From: Streptomyces sp. NBC_01591
GTDB taxonomy: Bacteria > Actinomycetota > Actinomycetes > Streptomycetales > Streptomycetaceae
Assembly (NCBI RefSeq): GCF_035918155.1
Contig: NZ_CP109327.1
Coordinates: forward strand, 7,688,001-7,752,000
Length of the DNA: 64,000 nt
Reading direction: 5' to 3'
Shown here: piece by piece, positions 19,023-27,445 of the stretch
Position numbering within the stretch: the stretch's first letter is position 1
Layout: each line of letters starts with the position of its first letter
The notes under the pieces: model-generated
The model's database searches: none
Seen by the model: only the letters and a program-made list of their open reading frames with translations
What the model was told of the DNA's origin: nothing
Program-made: the position numbers and the translations under genes

Positions 19023-19036
19023 GTGATACGTTTCAC
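19023..19036. promoter_or_regulatory. Candidate LacI-family operator
   Basis: GTGATACGTTTCAC has half-sites matching at six of seven positions around a central CG, like LacI-family operators. It lies upstream of the LacI gene and overlaps the 3' end of the preceding gene. Confidence 0.45.
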
Positions 19037-19899
19037 TCATCGCCGTCGCCGATGTCGAGCACCGACCAGTCCGTCCCGCCGCGCTCACGGACATGGATGC
19101 GCGGGCCGCGGCAGACCGTGCTCCGGCCAGCCAGGGCCCGGCCGTCGGGCCGGACCAGCCGTGCGGCCCCCGGTTCCGGCTCGACCGTGCGCTCCGTGAT
19201 CCGGCCGTACGTCAGTACGTCGTCCAGGTCCAGGAAGGCCACGCGCCCGCCGTCCACCGCGAGGCCGCTGACGCGGCTCACCCGCGTCGTACGGACCCGC
19301 ACGGAGCCGTCGGCGCGGACCTCGATCAGGGGGTGGTGCATGTACGGACAGGCCCAGGCCGTCGTGCCGTCGACATTGAGGGCGAGGCAGTCCGACATGT
19401 CCAGCGGGCCGGGCCCGGGGCTGAACGACCACAGCGGTTCGCCCGTGCTGCTCCAGCGCCGCAGACCGGGGTGGCTCAGCGGGTCGTCGCCGTACACCCC
19501 CTCGTCGAAGTAGCCGACCCAGAGGGCGCCCGACGTGTCGGCCAGCAGATGCTCGATCGCGTCCCCCACCCGGAACGTCCAGGACGAACGCCCGAGCGCG
19601 TCGAAGACCTGTACATGCTGCTCGTCGGGCTTGCTGCGGGTGTCCGCGAGCACGAAACCGCCGTCGGGCAGGGCGTCGAGCCGGGGCCGGTACAGCCGGA
19701 CCGCGCTGAGGTGGGTCTCGTACACATCGCCCCGGTCCGCGGTGACGACCAGGGCGTCGTACGGATCGGCCGTCCCCGGGGCGCGTTCGGTGAGCAGCCA
19801 GTGTGCGCGGCCGTACGCGTCGACGGTGCTGTGCAGAAGGTGCAGTCGGCCGTATCTGCGCGGCATGCGGGCGCACTCGGTCAGACGGACGGACTTCAT
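19033..19899 (-). CDS. Uncharacterised beta-propeller-like protein
   Basis: This 288-residue protein has no family I can name. It contains repeated strand-rich blocks with the pattern of a propeller: LDALPDGGFVLADTRS, LLADTSGALWVGYFDEGVYG and GLRRWSSTGEPLWSF. No signal peptide or membrane segment is visible. I chose the ATG at 19899 because GAGGAG precedes it. Streptomyces genomes carry similar hypothetical proteins of this size. A gap of 133 bases separates its stop from the LacI start. Confidence 0.7.
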   Translation of the reverse strand: MKSVRLTECARMPRRYGRLHLLHSTVDAYGRAHWLLTERAPGTADPYDALVVTADRGDVYETHLSAVRLYRPRLDALPDGGFVLADTRSKPDEQHVQVFDALGRSSWTFRVGDAIEHLLADTSGALWVGYFDEGVYGDDPLSHPGLRRWSSTGEPLWSFSPGPGPLDMSDCLALNVDGTTAWACPYMHHPLIEVRADGSVRVRTTRVSRVSGLAVDGGRVAFLDLDDVLTYGRITERTVEPEPGAARLVRPDGRALAGRSTVCRGPRIHVRERGGTDWSVLDIGDGDE

Positions 19900-20219
19900 G
19901 ATGCTCCTCGGCGGTGTGCGTGAACGGTCGGCTGCGGACATCCGCAGGACCGGGGGCGCGTTCGCCGGGTGCCGGAGCGGGGGGCGCCTACGCGGCATGA
20001 GCCTTTCTGGTGGTCATGGGGAGATCATCCATGGGGCCGGTACCGGTACGCAATGCAACGGCGGAGATCAGCCATCCGCAGACCGGCCCCCGTACGGCGT
20101 ACGGCGACACGGGCTGTGCGCCCGGCGTGGGCTGCGGTCGCCGGTGCCCGGTGCGAGACTCGGAACGTCGGTAAGGAACCCCGCAGCCCAGAGCACGGGC
20201 ATCGTCGAAGGAGCCGGCC
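19900..20219. promoter_or_regulatory. Intergenic region between propeller-like gene and VOC gene
   Basis: This 320-base gap holds two divergent promoters that I cannot place precisely. A tiny minus-strand frame ending in MTTRKAHAA (stop near 19989) is visible, but nothing supports its being expressed. No repeat or RNA structure stands out. Confidence 0.35.
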
Positions 20220-21020
20220 ATGCTCACCACCCGTTATGTCGACGGAGCGCCCAACTGGACCGATCTGGGCACACCCGATCTCGACGAGGCCGTCGAGTTC
20301 TACGCCGGCCTCTTCGGCTGGGAGTACGTGGCCGGAGGCCCGGAGACCGGCGGCTACGGCACGTTCACGCTGGACGGGAAGACGGTCGCCGGCGCGATGA
20401 CGGTCACCGAGGAGCAGGCGGCGCCGTCCTGGTCGGTCTATTTCCGGTCGGCGGACGCCGACGCCACCGCGCAGGCGGTCGAGCAGGCCGGCGGCACCGT
20501 GCCGTTCGCCCCGATGGACGTCCTGGACCTCGGCAGGATGGCCGGATTCAAGGACCGGGCAGGGGCCTTCTTCGGCATCTGGCAGCCGAAGGAGAACCCG
20601 GGCCTGGGCGCCGTGGGCGTCCCGCGCAGCCTGTGCTGGGCCGAGCTGTACACCCCGGACGTCCCCGCGGCCGCCGCGTTCTACGGCGCGGTCTTCGGAT
20701 GGGAGAGCGCCCGGACACCGTTCCCCGGCGGCGGCGGGTCCTACACGGTGGTCCGGACCAGGGGCCGCGGCGAGGAGGCGGACTTCGGCGGCCTCGTACC
20801 GCTGAACGCGGTGGCGGCCCGGGCGCTGGCCGGTCCGCACTGGCTGCCCTACTTCGAGGTCGACGACTGCGACGAGGCGGTGGCGGACGTCGAGCGGCTG
20901 GGCGGCAAACCGACCCTGGAACCGATGGAGATGGAAGGTGTGGGAAAGTTCGCCCATGTCGCCGATCCGGACGGGGCCGAATTCGCCCTGATCAAGAGCG
21001 CGCCGACGCCGCAGAGCTGA
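20220..21020 (+). CDS. VOC-family protein with two glyoxalase-like domains
   Basis: This 266-residue protein consists of two tandem vicinal-oxygen-chelate domains, residues about 1-130 and 135-260. Each begins with a strand and helix of the type TPDLDEAVEFYAGLFGWEY or TPDVPAAAAFYGAVFGWES. It resembles the actinobacterial proteins often annotated as hydroxylases or Cfp30B-like. The reaction is unknown; some family members are glyoxalases, dioxygenases or resistance proteins. A good ribosome site, AAGGAG, lies before the ATG. Confidence 0.85.
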   Translation: MLTTRYVDGAPNWTDLGTPDLDEAVEFYAGLFGWEYVAGGPETGGYGTFTLDGKTVAGAMTVTEEQAAPSWSVYFRSADADATAQAVEQAGGTVPFAPMDVLDLGRMAGFKDRAGAFFGIWQPKENPGLGAVGVPRSLCWAELYTPDVPAAAAFYGAVFGWESARTPFPGGGGSYTVVRTRGRGEEADFGGLVPLNAVAARALAGPHWLPYFEVDDCDEAVADVERLGGKPTLEPMEMEGVGKFAHVADPDGAEFALIKSAPTPQS

Positions 21021-21093
21021 CCGGAAGTCATCGGCGCGCCGCATTGATGAGGCGTTGATCAGTCGTTTATCGCGACCGGGCACTGTGGACCAC

Positions 21094-21342
21094 ATGCTGA
21101 TCAACACCGCGGCCGACCCCGCACTCGCCTGGCAGGAGACAGCGCTGTGCGCCCAGGCGGGGCCCGAGTTCTTCTTTCCCGCCCCCGGCAGCTCCACCCG
21201 CGAGGCCAAGCAGCTCTGCAACGCCTGCGAGGGGCGCGAGGCCTGCCTGGAGTACGCCCTCGCCAACGACGAGCGCTTCGGCGTATGGGGCGGGCTCTCC
21301 GAGAAGGAGCGGGACCGGCTGCGCAGAACCGGCCGCGCCTAG
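21094..21342 (+). CDS. WhiB-family iron-sulfur transcriptional regulator
   Basis: This 82-residue protein carries the four cluster-binding cysteines at 19, 42, 45 and 51 (ALCAQ, CNAC, ACLEYAL) and the GVWGG turn at 63-67, followed by a basic tail. It is closest to WhiB itself (STREAK, YALANDERFG) rather than to WblA or WblC. WhiB-like proteins bind a [4Fe-4S] cluster and act with the principal sigma factor. I chose the ATG at 21094; the upstream TTG at 21055 would add 13 residues without family support. The ribosome site is weak. Confidence 0.9.
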   Translation: MLINTAADPALAWQETALCAQAGPEFFFPAPGSSTREAKQLCNACEGREACLEYALANDERFGVWGGLSEKERDRLRRTGRA

Positions 21343-21429
21343 GTTCACTCGTTCGGATCGGGCCGGAGGGACCCAGGTCCGAACGCGCCCTGCCCGTGCG
21401 GCAATTCGGCACTCCGCACACCCGCTGCG

Positions 21430-22020
21430 GTGTCCGCGTCGGCCACGAGGGGACCCGAGTCGAGCGCGTACGACTACATTGTCGTCGGAGCGGGATCGGC
21501 CGGCTGCGTCCTGGCCGCGAGACTCTCCGAGGACCCGACGGTACGGGTCGCGCTCATCGAGTCGGGCGGGCGTGACCGCAAGCCGGAGATCCGCATCCCG
21601 GCCACCTTCCCGAAGTTGTTCAAGACGGCGTACGACTGGTACTTCAGCACGGTGGCGCAACCGGCCCTGGACGGCCGCGAACTGTACTGGCCGCGCGGCC
21701 GCACGCTCGGCGGATGCTCATCGATCAACGCCATGATGGGCGTCTACCCGGGCCCGGTCGACGACGCCCGCCTCGCCGAGGCGATCCGTACCGGTGCCGA
21801 GACGCTGTACCACCCGGTCGGCACCTGCCGCATGGGCGAGGATCCGGCCTCCGTGACCGATGCGCGGCTACGCGTGCGTGGCGTGGCGGGGCTCCGGGTC
21901 GTCGACGCCTCCGTGATGCCGCGCATCACCCGCGGCCACACCCACGCGCCGACGGTCGCGATCGCGGAAAAGGCGGCGGAGCTGATCCGGGAGGACGCGC
22001 GGCAGCCGGTCGCGCCGTGA
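21430..22020 (+). pseudogene. GMC oxidoreductase with large internal deletion
   Basis: The 196-codon frame joins the FAD-binding N-terminus of a glucose-methanol-choline oxidoreductase ([34 protein letters not shown]) directly to its C-terminus ([33 protein letters not shown]). Normal members are about 510-560 residues, so some 330 are missing. The join lies near 21735-21765, just after INAMM, and preserves the reading frame. The substrate domain and much of the FAD site are lost, so activity is not expected. The GTG at 21430 has no clear ribosome site. Confidence 0.85.
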
Positions 22021-22068
22021 CGCGGGGGCCGTATCCGGACAGGCTCTCCGGCCTGGGACGATGTCCGT

Positions 22069-22569
22069 ATGAATGATCACGACCGGGACAGTCTCCTCGC
22101 GGCGGCCGTGCGGCTGCGCACCGAGGGCCACCAGGAGGAGGCCCGGCAGCGACTGCTGTCCCTCTCCGCCGAATTCCCCGCGGACGCGGAAATTGCCTAT
22201 CAGACCGCCTGGGCCCACGATGTGCTCGGTCTGGAGGCCGAGGCGGTGCCGTTCTACGAACGCTCCCTGGCCGGGACCGGGCTCTCGGAGGAGGACTGCA
22301 GGGGCGCGCTGCTCGGCCTGGGGAGCACGCACCGGGTGCTCGGGCAGTACGAGAAGGCCGTCGAGGTGCTGCGCGGCGGTGCCGAGCGGTTCCCCGACGA
22401 CGGGGCGCTGCGGACGTTTCTCGCCATGGCCCTGTTCAACACCGGTGAGCACCACGAAGCCATGCGGCTGCTGCTGGAACTGCTCGCGACCAGCAGCGAG
22501 GACCCGTATGTGCGCCAGTACCGGGCGGCGATCGAGCACTATGCGCGGGACCTGCACGAAACGGTGTGA
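22069..22569 (+). CDS. Tetratricopeptide-repeat protein
   Basis: This 166-residue soluble protein is built of about four helix pairs of TPR type (AYQTAWAHDVLGLEAEAVPF, ALLGLGSTHRVLGQYEKAVE, TFLAMALFNTGEHHEAMRLL). Such scaffolds mediate protein contacts. There is no signal peptide, no additional domain, and no clear partner among the neighbours. It is convergent with the desaturase gene. Confidence 0.88.
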   Translation: MNDHDRDSLLAAAVRLRTEGHQEEARQRLLSLSAEFPADAEIAYQTAWAHDVLGLEAEAVPFYERSLAGTGLSEEDCRGALLGLGSTHRVLGQYEKAVEVLRGGAERFPDDGALRTFLAMALFNTGEHHEAMRLLLELLATSSEDPYVRQYRAAIEHYARDLHETV

Positions 22570-22667
22570 GACCGGCGCGGGGCGTCGGCCCGCCGCCCGC
22601 CGGACGGGGTGATCAGCATTCCCCGTCCGGCGGGCGGCGTCCGGCTGTCCGGAGGCCTTCGGGGCCG

Positions 22668-23642
22668 TCAGGCGCCGGCGCGCGCCGCCATGCGTGCCTT
22701 GCGGGCCGCGAGCTTCTCGTCGAACTTCGCCGCCTCGCTGTCCAGGCCGCCCATGTACAGCCCCAGCTCCTCCTGCGCCTTCAGGCCGTCGGGCCCCAGG
22801 CCGTCGATGTTGAGGACCTTCAGGTAGCGCAGCACGGGCTGGATCACGTCGTCGTGGTGGATGCGCATGTTGTAGATCTCGCCGATCGCCATCTGCGCGG
22901 CGGCCCGCTCGAAGCCCGGCATGCCGTGACCGGGCATCCGGAAGTTGACGACGACATCGCGCACGGCCTGCATCGTCAGGTCCGGGGCGAGCTCGAAGGC
23001 CGCACCGAGGAGGTTGCGGTAGAAGACCATGTGCAGGTTCTCGTCGGTCGCGATCCGCGCCAGCATGCGGTCGCATACCGGGTCGCCCGACTGGTGGCCG
23101 GTGTTGCGGTGCGAGACGCGGGTGGCCAGCTCCTGGAACGCGACGTACGCCACGGAGTGCAGCATCGAGTGGCGGTTGTCCGACTCGAAGCCCTCCGCCA
23201 TGTGCGCCATCCGGAACTGCTCCAGCTTGTCCGGGTCGACGGCCCGCGAGGTGAGCAGGTAGTCACGCATCACGATGCCGTGCCGCCCCTCCTCCGCGGT
23301 CCAGCGGTGCACCCAGGTGCCCCAGGCGCCGTCGCGGCCGAAGAGGGAGGCGATCTCGTGGTGGTAGCTGGGGAGGTTGTCCTCGGTCAGCAGATTCACC
23401 ACCAGCGCGACCTTGCCGATGTCCGTGACCTTGGACTGGTCGGCCTGCCAGGCCTCACCGTCCTCGAAGACGCCGGGGAAGTTCCGCCCGTCGGAGAACG
23501 GCACGTACTCGTGGGGCATCCAGTCCTTGGCGACCTTGAGATGGCGGTTGAGCTCCTTCTCCACCACCTCTTCCAGGGCGTACAGCAGCTGGGCGTCGGT
23601 CCACGCCTTCGGGCTGCCGAGGTGGGGAGCGGTGATCGTCAC
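22668..23642 (-). CDS. Acyl-ACP desaturase (soluble di-iron, FA_desaturase_2)
   Basis: This 324-residue ferritin-like enzyme would insert a cis double bond into an acyl-ACP using O2 and reduced ferredoxin. The di-iron ligands are visible in two EExxH-type motifs, EEGRH around Glu118/His121 and DENLH around Glu201/His204, in addition to earlier glutamates. The start is the GTG at 23642 with AGGAG about eight bases upstream. An 18-base inverted repeat just upstream suggests repression by a TetR-type lipid regulator. The length is normal for actinobacterial DesA. Confidence 0.92.
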   Translation of the reverse strand: MTITAPHLGSPKAWTDAQLLYALEEVVEKELNRHLKVAKDWMPHEYVPFSDGRNFPGVFEDGEAWQADQSKVTDIGKVALVVNLLTEDNLPSYHHEIASLFGRDGAWGTWVHRWTAEEGRHGIVMRDYLLTSRAVDPDKLEQFRMAHMAEGFESDNRHSMLHSVAYVAFQELATRVSHRNTGHQSGDPVCDRMLARIATDENLHMVFYRNLLGAAFELAPDLTMQAVRDVVVNFRMPGHGMPGFERAAAQMAIGEIYNMRIHHDDVIQPVLRYLKVLNIDGLGPDGLKAQEELGLYMGGLDSEAAKFDEKLAARKARMAARAGA

Positions 23643-23668
23643 GGGGGACTCCTGGGGACGGGAGAATT

Positions 23669-23686
23669 ACCTACGGATACGTAGGT
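23669..23686. promoter_or_regulatory. Candidate operator of the desaturase gene
   Basis: ACCTACGGATACGTAGGT is an inverted repeat matching at eight of nine positions per half. It starts 27 bases upstream of the GTG. A further half-site, ACCGTAGGT, follows at 23693-23701. The form suits a TetR-family dimer. Confidence 0.6.
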
Positions 23687-23749
23687 TACGAGACCGTAGG
23701 TTAAAGCGGCGGTAAGGCCACCGCCAAGCCCGCCCCCGTGATGCCCGAT

Positions 23750-23765
23750 TACGTAACGTTATGTA
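23750..23765. promoter_or_regulatory. Second inverted repeat upstream of the desaturase gene
   Basis: TACGTAACGTTATGTA is a 16-base near-perfect palindrome about 110 bases upstream of the start. It is unusually AT-rich for this genome and could be another regulator site. Confidence 0.4.
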
Positions 23766-23936
23766 CGCAGGTCCCGGCGCTGACGCGCGTCCGTGAACGA
23801 GGTGCGACGGCGGCGGAGCCGTAGGCGTGGATCACTGCTGACGGGACCGGCCGGCCCTCGGTCGCGGGGCGCTCTGAGCTGTCGGCGTACTCGGAGCGAA
23901 CGCTTGTGGGGGCACGGGCGCACTCGGGTCGCGCGG

Positions 23937-24128
23937 TCAGAGCAGATGGTCCGCCGCGCCGGACTTCACCGCGGAGATCAGCGCCCGCAGCGCCTCCACG
24001 GAGTCGCTGACATAGGCGGTGGCGTCCGTCGTGGAGCCGATGTACGCCCTGCCCTGGTCGTCGACTCCGAAGCGGAAGCAGTTGGCGCCCTCGCTGCAGA
24101 AGGCCTCGTCCCAGCAGATATCGGTCAT
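23937..24128 (-). CDS. DUF397-type small protein
   Basis: This 63-residue protein ends with the DUF397 pattern: Ala-Tyr-Val-Ser-Asp-Ser-Val then EALRALISAVKSG. DUF397 proteins are very common in Streptomyces directly downstream of XRE-type regulators and are linked to development and antibiotic control. The sequence is more divergent than usual; the common WRKSSYS start is absent, replaced by a Cys-containing segment. It lies 11 bases after the XRE gene in the same direction. Confidence 0.75.
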   Translation of the reverse strand: MTDICWDEAFCSEGANCFRFGVDDQGRAYIGSTTDATAYVSDSVEALRALISAVKSGAADHLL

Positions 24129-24139
24129 GGTCGCTCTCC

Positions 24140-24991
24140 TCAGAGGTTCTGGGTTATCGATCGGATGAAGTCGCGCGATTCCTCGACGGGCAGTGCGAGT
24201 GCGCGCAGGCGCTCCAACAGGCCGCGGTAACGGCGCAGTTGCATGTCGGAGTCCAGCAGCATCGAACCATGCGAGGAGTCGAGCTGTACGGTGTCGAGCT
24301 GCGGCACCGCTGCGCCCGCATAGGTGAACGACTGTCCGGCGCCCGGGAAACCGCCGGCCGTGAACGGGATCACCCGGACCGTGATCCGGTCCCGCTCCGA
24401 CTGCCCCAGGATGTGGTCCAGTTGGGCCCTCGCCACCTTCGGGCCGCCGAACTGCATCCGCAGCGCCGCCTCGTGGATCACCGACTCGTACATCGGTGGG
24501 CGGTCCCGCTCCAGCACCTCCTGGCGGCGCAGCCGGAGGGACAGCCGGGCGATCAGATCGGGTCCGGGCAGTTGTGGATCGGCCGTGTCGAAGACCGCCC
24601 GCGCATGCTCCTCGGTCTGCAGCAGGCCGGGAATGTGCGTGGTGGTGGAGGTGGTCAACTCGGCTGCGTGGTACTCGAGTTCGGCAATGTCGAGCAGCCC
24701 CGGCAGCAGCAGCCCGCGATGCTCCTCCCACCAGCCCCTGGCGCGCTCCTGGGTCATCTCGGCGAGCAGGTCGACCAGTCCGGTGTCCGGGCAGCCGTAG
24801 TTGAAGGCGAGGGTGCGGACCCGCTCGGCGCTGATGCCGAACCGCCCCGATTCGATGTTCGGAATGCGGGTGCGGTCGACGCCGAGCAGCGCGGCGGCCT
24901 GCTGCACCGGCATGCCCGACTGCTCGCGCAGTTTGCGCAGTTCGTAGCCGAGCCGCTGCTGCCGGGCGGTCGGGGTGCTTCTGGGCGGCAA
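24140..24991 (-). CDS. XRE-family regulator with DUF5753-type C-terminal domain
   Basis: This 283-residue protein has a helix-turn-helix near residues 15-60 (LRKLREQSGMPVQQAAALLG, TRIPNIESGRFG) and the long actinobacterial DUF5753 effector part (HIPGLLQTEEHARAVF, FTAGGFPGAGQSFTYAG). I chose the TTG at 24991 because GGAAGGAA is seven bases upstream. It pairs with the DUF397 gene and a divergent ATP-binding gene, the arrangement seen in abaA-like loci. Confidence 0.88.
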   Translation of the reverse strand: MPPRSTPTARQQRLGYELRKLREQSGMPVQQAAALLGVDRTRIPNIESGRFGISAERVRTLAFNYGCPDTGLVDLLAEMTQERARGWWEEHRGLLLPGLLDIAELEYHAAELTTSTTTHIPGLLQTEEHARAVFDTADPQLPGPDLIARLSLRLRRQEVLERDRPPMYESVIHEAALRMQFGGPKVARAQLDHILGQSERDRITVRVIPFTAGGFPGAGQSFTYAGAAVPQLDTVQLDSSHGSMLLDSDMQLRRYRGLLERLRALALPVEESRDFIRSITQNL

Positions 24992-25148
24992 GGCGTGGTT
25001 CCTTCCGGAGAGGGGGTGAAATGACCGGAACTGCCCAAGTAGTAGCACTGTGCTCCACGGTGCGCTACGGTCGGTAGCGCCAGTCTCACGCGGGGCGACC
25101 GCGCCTATGTGTGATCGTCACCACAATTACCGAAATGTGAGCATCTTG

Positions 25149-25610
25149 ATGAAAGGCGCACTGCGTTGTCTCCCGGCTGTCGCACCTGCCGGACCCCACC
25201 CACCGGTGGCTGACAACCTGAGCTATTCGTTCGCACTGCCCGGCGGCGCATTCTGTGCGGGCCTCGCACGCGGCGCCGTGAGTGAACTCCTCACCAGGCA
25301 CGGCCTCGCGGAGCTCCGTGAGGCAGCCGTACTCGCCGCCTCGGAACTGGTCGCGACCGCCTACCGGTTCACCCCGGACCGGGAGATGCTGCTGCGGGTG
25401 CACTGGCAGTTCGACGCACTCCGCATCACCCTCTACGACCAGCATCCCTCCCACGGCTCGGCCATGAAGTCAGAGGAATGCCGAGAACGCCGCAGCGACA
25501 GCATGTGGCTGCTGGCCGCCGCGGTCGACGCGCACGGCGGGGACTGGGGGCTGGCGCCCGCGCTGACTCCGTCCGGCGGCTGCAAGGCCTGGGCCTTACT
25601 CCACCGTTGA
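25149..25610 (+). CDS. ATP-binding (HATPase-like) regulatory protein
   Basis: This protein of about 153 residues resembles the small Streptomyces histidine-kinase-like ATPases divergent to XRE/DUF397 pairs. Its recognisable parts are LREAAVLAASELVATAYRF (the N-box helix region) and a degraded glycine-rich part. The ATP lid glycines seen in RsbW-like proteins are weak, so ATP binding is uncertain. The start is unclear. The ATG at 25149 and upstream starts near 25110 are possible, none with a strong ribosome site. Confidence 0.65.
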   Translation: MKGALRCLPAVAPAGPHPPVADNLSYSFALPGGAFCAGLARGAVSELLTRHGLAELREAAVLAASELVATAYRFTPDREMLLRVHWQFDALRITLYDQHPSHGSAMKSEECRERRSDSMWLLAAAVDAHGGDWGLAPALTPSGGCKAWALLHR

Positions 25611-25678
25611 CCCCGACCCATCCGCCCGCCCGGCGCCCGGGCCGGCCGTCCGGCGGTGCCGACCCGTCGGACGCGAGG

Positions 25679-26095
25679 TCAGCAGGGGCCGCCGAGCAGA
25701 TCGGTCAGACTGCGGTCGAGATCCAGGAACCGGTGCTCGTCGCCGACCGGCACCATTTCCTGCGCCCGCTCCAGGAAGCGGCGCAACTCCGCCGTGCGGA
25801 CGTGCACCATCGCGATTCCCTCGGCGGCATGGAACTCCAGGACCGTGCGGTCGTAGCCGAACGGCCTGATGCGTACGTCCCCGACACCGGCCGCCCCGTC
25901 CATCCCCGCCGCCAGCAGCTCGCGGGAGAACTCCCAGGCGACCTCGGTGCCCTCCAGGGTCGCCGGGGCGGGAAACGCCATACGTACGGCGAACGGATCC
26001 TTCTGGTCGTACTGCAGGGTGGCGGGAAGGGTCTCCATCCGCGGCGCGGATGCGACCATGCGGGCCTGCACGGACTGCTCGATGACGGTGGACAA
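25679..26095 (-). CDS. SsgA-like protein (sporulation/cell division regulator)
   Basis: This 138-residue member of the SsgA-like family is confined to morphologically complex actinomycetes. Family features are TLQYDQKDPFAVRMAFPAP, WEFSRELLAAGMDG, GDVRIRPFGYDRTVL and the C-terminal LDLDRSLTDLL. Such proteins help locate or activate septum formation and cell-wall remodelling during sporulation. I start at the TTG at 26095 with AAGGGAG upstream. Which paralogue (SsgB to SsgG) it is cannot be settled here, though it is clearly not SsgB. Confidence 0.9.
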   Translation of the reverse strand: MSTVIEQSVQARMVASAPRMETLPATLQYDQKDPFAVRMAFPAPATLEGTEVAWEFSRELLAAGMDGAAGVGDVRIRPFGYDRTVLEFHAAEGIAMVHVRTAELRRFLERAQEMVPVGDEHRFLDLDRSLTDLLGGPC

Positions 26096-26264
26096 GACCT
26101 GCTCCCTTTCTCGGCCAGATGAACGGTTCCCGGCACTGATACAGACGAAGGAAGTCCCTCATCCGTGCACCGGAGGGCGGCGTGAGCTGTATCACCGCGC
26201 GCCCGGTACCCGTCGCGTCCCCACTTCCCGGCGGCGCACCCTGGACTGGGCACAGCTCGTGGGC

Positions 26265-26270
26265 TAGCTT
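26265..26270 (+). promoter_or_regulatory. -10 box of a probable leaderless promoter
   Basis: TAGCTT ends eight bases before the ATG at 26279, and no ribosome site is present. TGGACT at about 26243 could serve as -35. Confidence 0.5.
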
Positions 26271-26278
26271 CCAGCGCC

Positions 26279-27379
26279 ATGAGGGTCAAGGGGAAGACGA
26301 GACGACTGATGTCATGGGGGCTCTGTGTGGCGGCGCTGACCGCGACACTGGCCACACCGGCAGCCGCGGCAACACCGTGGGACCACGACCGGCCAGGCGA
26401 ACGGCCGGTCTGGACGCTCACCGACACCGGAACCGACGCCCGTTTCCGGGGCCTCGCCGCCGTCAGCCGTCGCACCGCCTGGGTGGCGGGCTCCAAGGGC
26501 ACGGTGCTGCGAACGTCCGACGGCGGCCGCCGCTGGCGCGATGTGTCACCGCCCGGTGCGGCCCAGGAGGCGCTGGAGTTCCGCGACATCGAGGCCTTCG
26601 ACGCCCGGCGTGCGGTGGCACTGGCCATCGGGGAGGGCGAGGCATCCCGGGTGTTCCGCACGGACGACGGGGGAGCGACCTGGACGGAGTCGTTCCGCAA
26701 CACCGACGCGCGCGCCTTCTACGACTGCCTCACCTTCTTCGACAGCCGGAACGGACTGGCGATGAGCGATCCCGTGGACGGGAAGTACCGCATCCTGTCC
26801 ACTGCGGACGGCGGCCGGAGCTGGCGGGTGCTGCCCACCGAGGGTATGCCGGAGGCGCAGGCCGGTGAGGCCGGATTCGCCGCCAGCGGGCAGTGCCTGG
26901 TCTCCTCGGGCCCGCGCGACGTCTGGCTCGCGACCGGCGGCGCCGCCACCGCACGGGTGCTGCACTCCGCCGACCGCGGGCTGACCTGGACCGTGACCGG
27001 ATCGACGATCCCGGCCGGCGACCCGGCCCGCGGCGTCTTCGGCCTGGCCTTCCGCGACCGCCATCACGGCATCGCGGTCGGCGGCGACTACCGGGCCGGA
27101 GAGCCGTCGCCGGACGCCGCGGCCGTGACGGGCGACGGCGGCCGCACCTGGCGGCAGGCCGCCACTCCGCCGACCGCCTACCGCTCGGGGGTCGCCTGGC
27201 TGCCGCATAGCAGGTCCGGAGCGCTGGCGGTCGGCCCGACCGGCACCGACCTCACGACGGACGGCGGCCGCACCTGGCGCACAGTCGACACCGGGTCCTA
27301 CGACACCGTCGACTGCACACCGGACGGCGGCTGCTGGGCCGCGGGTGAGAAGGGACGGGTGGCGCGCGCGGGGCGCTGA
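26279..27379 (+). CDS. Secreted BNR/Asp-box repeat protein
   Basis: This 366-residue protein begins with a signal peptide (LCVAALTATLATPAAAA) and is built of repeated Asp-box motifs (SDGGRRW, DDGGATW, ADGGRSW, GDGGRTW, TDGGRTW), which indicate a six- or seven-blade propeller. It resembles the oxidoreductase-annotated WD40/YVTN/BNR proteins of Streptomyces and the plant YCF48 type. No catalytic sialidase residues are evident, so it is probably a binding or scaffold protein outside the membrane. It stands alone, and a TAGCTT box lies close to the ATG. Confidence 0.87.
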   Translation: MRVKGKTRRLMSWGLCVAALTATLATPAAAATPWDHDRPGERPVWTLTDTGTDARFRGLAAVSRRTAWVAGSKGTVLRTSDGGRRWRDVSPPGAAQEALEFRDIEAFDARRAVALAIGEGEASRVFRTDDGGATWTESFRNTDARAFYDCLTFFDSRNGLAMSDPVDGKYRILSTADGGRSWRVLPTEGMPEAQAGEAGFAASGQCLVSSGPRDVWLATGGAATARVLHSADRGLTWTVTGSTIPAGDPARGVFGLAFRDRHHGIAVGGDYRAGEPSPDAAAVTGDGGRTWRQAATPPTAYRSGVAWLPHSRSGALAVGPTGTDLTTDGGRTWRTVDTGSYDTVDCTPDGGCWAAGEKGRVARAGR

Positions 27380-27445
27380 GGGCGGTTCACGCATTCCCGG
27401 AGCGGGGCGGAGTACGGCCCCCGCCCCGCTCCGGGGAGGGTTCCG

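Larger units (their letters stand above)
23643..23936. promoter_or_regulatory. Intergenic region upstream of the desaturase gene
   Basis: This 294-base gap holds the desaturase promoter and two inverted repeats listed separately. Beyond about 23770 I see nothing recognisable before the end of the DUF397 gene. Confidence 0.45.

Noticed and set aside
19988..20230. Small minus-strand frame ending MTTRKAHAA
   Set aside because: No ribosome site, no conservation visible, and it overlaps a promoter region.
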